In this document: one piece after another, positions 5,078-5,940 of the stretch
How positions within the stretch are numbered: position 1 is the stretch's first letter
How the letters are laid out: each line of letters starts with the position of its first letter
DNA from: Sphingomonadaceae bacterium
GTDB lineage: Bacteria > Pseudomonadota > Alphaproteobacteria > Sphingomonadales > Sphingomonadaceae
DNA length: 5,940 nt
Assembly: GCA_013821585.1 (NCBI GenBank)
Contig: JACDGO010000145.1
Location: forward strand, 1-5,940
Direction of reading: 5' to 3'
Translations under genes and position numbers: made by a program
Notes under the pieces: model-generated
The model's input: the letters and a program-made list of their open reading frames with translations, nothing else
Databases searched by the model: none
What the model was told of the DNA's origin: nothing

Positions 5078-5940
5078 ATGCGCAGCAAGTCCACCATTTT
5101 GCTCGGGGTCGCGCTCGCGGTCGCGCTCTCGGGCTGCAACCGCAACAGCGCGGAGAAGACGCTCGCCAAGGGTCAGGTCGTCGCGACCGTCGGCGGCGAG
5201 GATATTACCGTCTACGAACTCAATGCCGAGCTTCAGGGTCAGCAGATTCCCGCGGGCGCGCAGCGCAAGCAGGTCGAACAGGCGGTGCTTCAACAGGTCA
5301 TCACGCGCAAGATTCTCGCCCAGATCGCGCGCGAGCGCGGCATTGATAAGACGCCCGCGTTTCTATTGCAGGATCGCCGTTCATCTGATTCGCTGCTGGG
5401 TCAGATGCTGCGCCAGCAACTCGCGGCCGGCCTGACGCGCCCGACCGACACCGAGATCGCGGGCTATATGGAAGGTCACCCCGATCAATTCGCCAACCGG
5501 CGCATCATGACGATCGATCAAATCCAGTTCCAGCGCCCGGCGGACATGCGCTCACTGGTGAAATATGAGCCGCTCAAGACGATGGATCAGGTCGAGGCGC
5601 AGCTGAAGGCGGACGGCCTGAAATACGTCCGCCAGCCGACGCAGCTCGACGCGGCGGCGCTCAACCCGGCGCAGCTCCGGCAGATCACGTCGATGCCCGC
5701 CGGAGAGGTGTTCATCGTTCCCGCCGGGCCGGCGCTTTCGGCCAATGTCATCACCGCTACGCGCACCGAGCCGCTGACCGGCGCTGATGCACGCAACCTG
5801 GCGATCACCATGATCCAGGGCGACAAGCTGACCCGGGTCGCCAAAACGCAGCTAGGCGGCAAGGTCGACGCGCTGCGCGCGGGCGTGAAATACCAGAGCG
5901 GTTATGCGCCGCCGGCGGGGACGGCTGCGGCGGCCAAACC
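5078..5940 (+). CDS. epsD: EpsD-family lipoprotein, peptidyl-prolyl isomerase superfamily (3' end outside window)
   Basis: Lipoprotein of the SurA/parvulin superfamily; 287 codons are seen and the frame is open at the window edge. The N-terminus is a lipoprotein signal, MRSKSTILLGVALAVALSGC, with lipobox LSGC (C20). Position +2 is Asn, not Asp, which fits outer-membrane sorting. Residues 32-140 look like a SurA-N helical domain (VVATVGGEDITVYELNAEL, then helices with VLQQVITRKILAQIARERGI). Residues 140-250 have the outline of a parvulin domain (FANRRIMTIDQIQF, then MPAGEVFIVPAG), but the usual catalytic His residues and the GGDLGW-type motif are missing, so it may be a chaperone and not an active isomerase. 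The tail is Ala/Pro-rich. EpsD proteins are around 300 residues and occur in EPS operons with EpsL-type barrels, so little is probably missing. Start: ATG 5078 with GGGGGA six bases upstream. The symbol reflects family membership. More EPS export genes probably follow. Confidence 0.82.
   Translation, partial: MRSKSTILLGVALAVALSGCNRNSAEKTLAKGQVVATVGGEDITVYELNAELQGQQIPAGAQRKQVEQAVLQQVITRKILAQIARERGIDKTPAFLLQDRRSSDSLLGQMLRQQLAAGLTRPTDTEIAGYMEGHPDQFANRRIMTIDQIQFQRPADMRSLVKYEPLKTMDQVEAQLKADGLKYVRQPTQLDAAALNPAQLRQITSMPAGEVFIVPAGPALSANVITATRTEPLTGADARNLAITMIQGDKLTRVAKTQLGGKVDALRAGVKYQSGYAPPAGTAAAAK

Noticed and set aside
4973..5293. A 106-codon minus-strand frame across the divergent region and the epsD start
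   Set aside because: It runs antisense through the clear lipoprotein signal of the epsD-like gene and shows no motif.

Overview
This 5.94 kb, GC-rich window looks like part of an exopolysaccharide (EPS) assembly and export locus from an alphaproteobacterium, most likely a sphingomonad (Sphingomonas or Sphingopyxis type). Three things point there: strong G/C bias at third codon positions, the set of protein families, and the likeness of one small protein to the accessory protein that I recall from exosortase-V-linked EPS loci of sphingomonads. The identifications come from reading the sequence and remembering families; no search was run.

Layout, left to right. (1) Positions 32-1258, minus strand: a secreted outer-membrane beta-barrel of the EPS-locus EpsL/BBP2 kind. 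(2) Positions 1259-1370: a divergent intergenic region with a small inverted repeat and weak promoter-like boxes. (3) Positions 1371-1622, plus strand: an 83-residue, two-helix membrane protein with a CxxC motif, 48 bp upstream of (4) positions 1671-3050, plus strand: a 459-residue P-loop ATPase of AAA/STAND-like design with a C-terminal winged-helix-like region. (5) Positions 3047-4986, minus strand: a two-gene glycosyltransferase operon. It is transcribed from a fused Alg14/Alg13-type (PssD-PssE/GelK-like) transferase into a family-2 transferase, and the two are joined by an ATGA overlap. The GT2 gene meets the ATPase gene tail to tail, and both stop codons sit in one CTAG palindrome. (6) Positions 4987-5077: a second divergent region with two good hairpins. 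(7) From 5078 to the window edge, plus strand: an EpsD-family lipoprotein of the SurA/parvulin superfamily, cut off by the window.

Taken together, the two transferases would build the lipid-linked repeat unit at the inner face of the cytoplasmic membrane. The EpsD-like lipoprotein and the beta-barrel would act in the periplasm and outer membrane during export. The small membrane protein and ATPase are the least understood pair and are the best candidates for an undescribed activity in the locus. No RNA genes, CRISPR arrays, insertion sequences or prophage genes are visible. No stretch over 300 bases lacks a gene. Positions 1-31 hold only the end of whatever lies further left.
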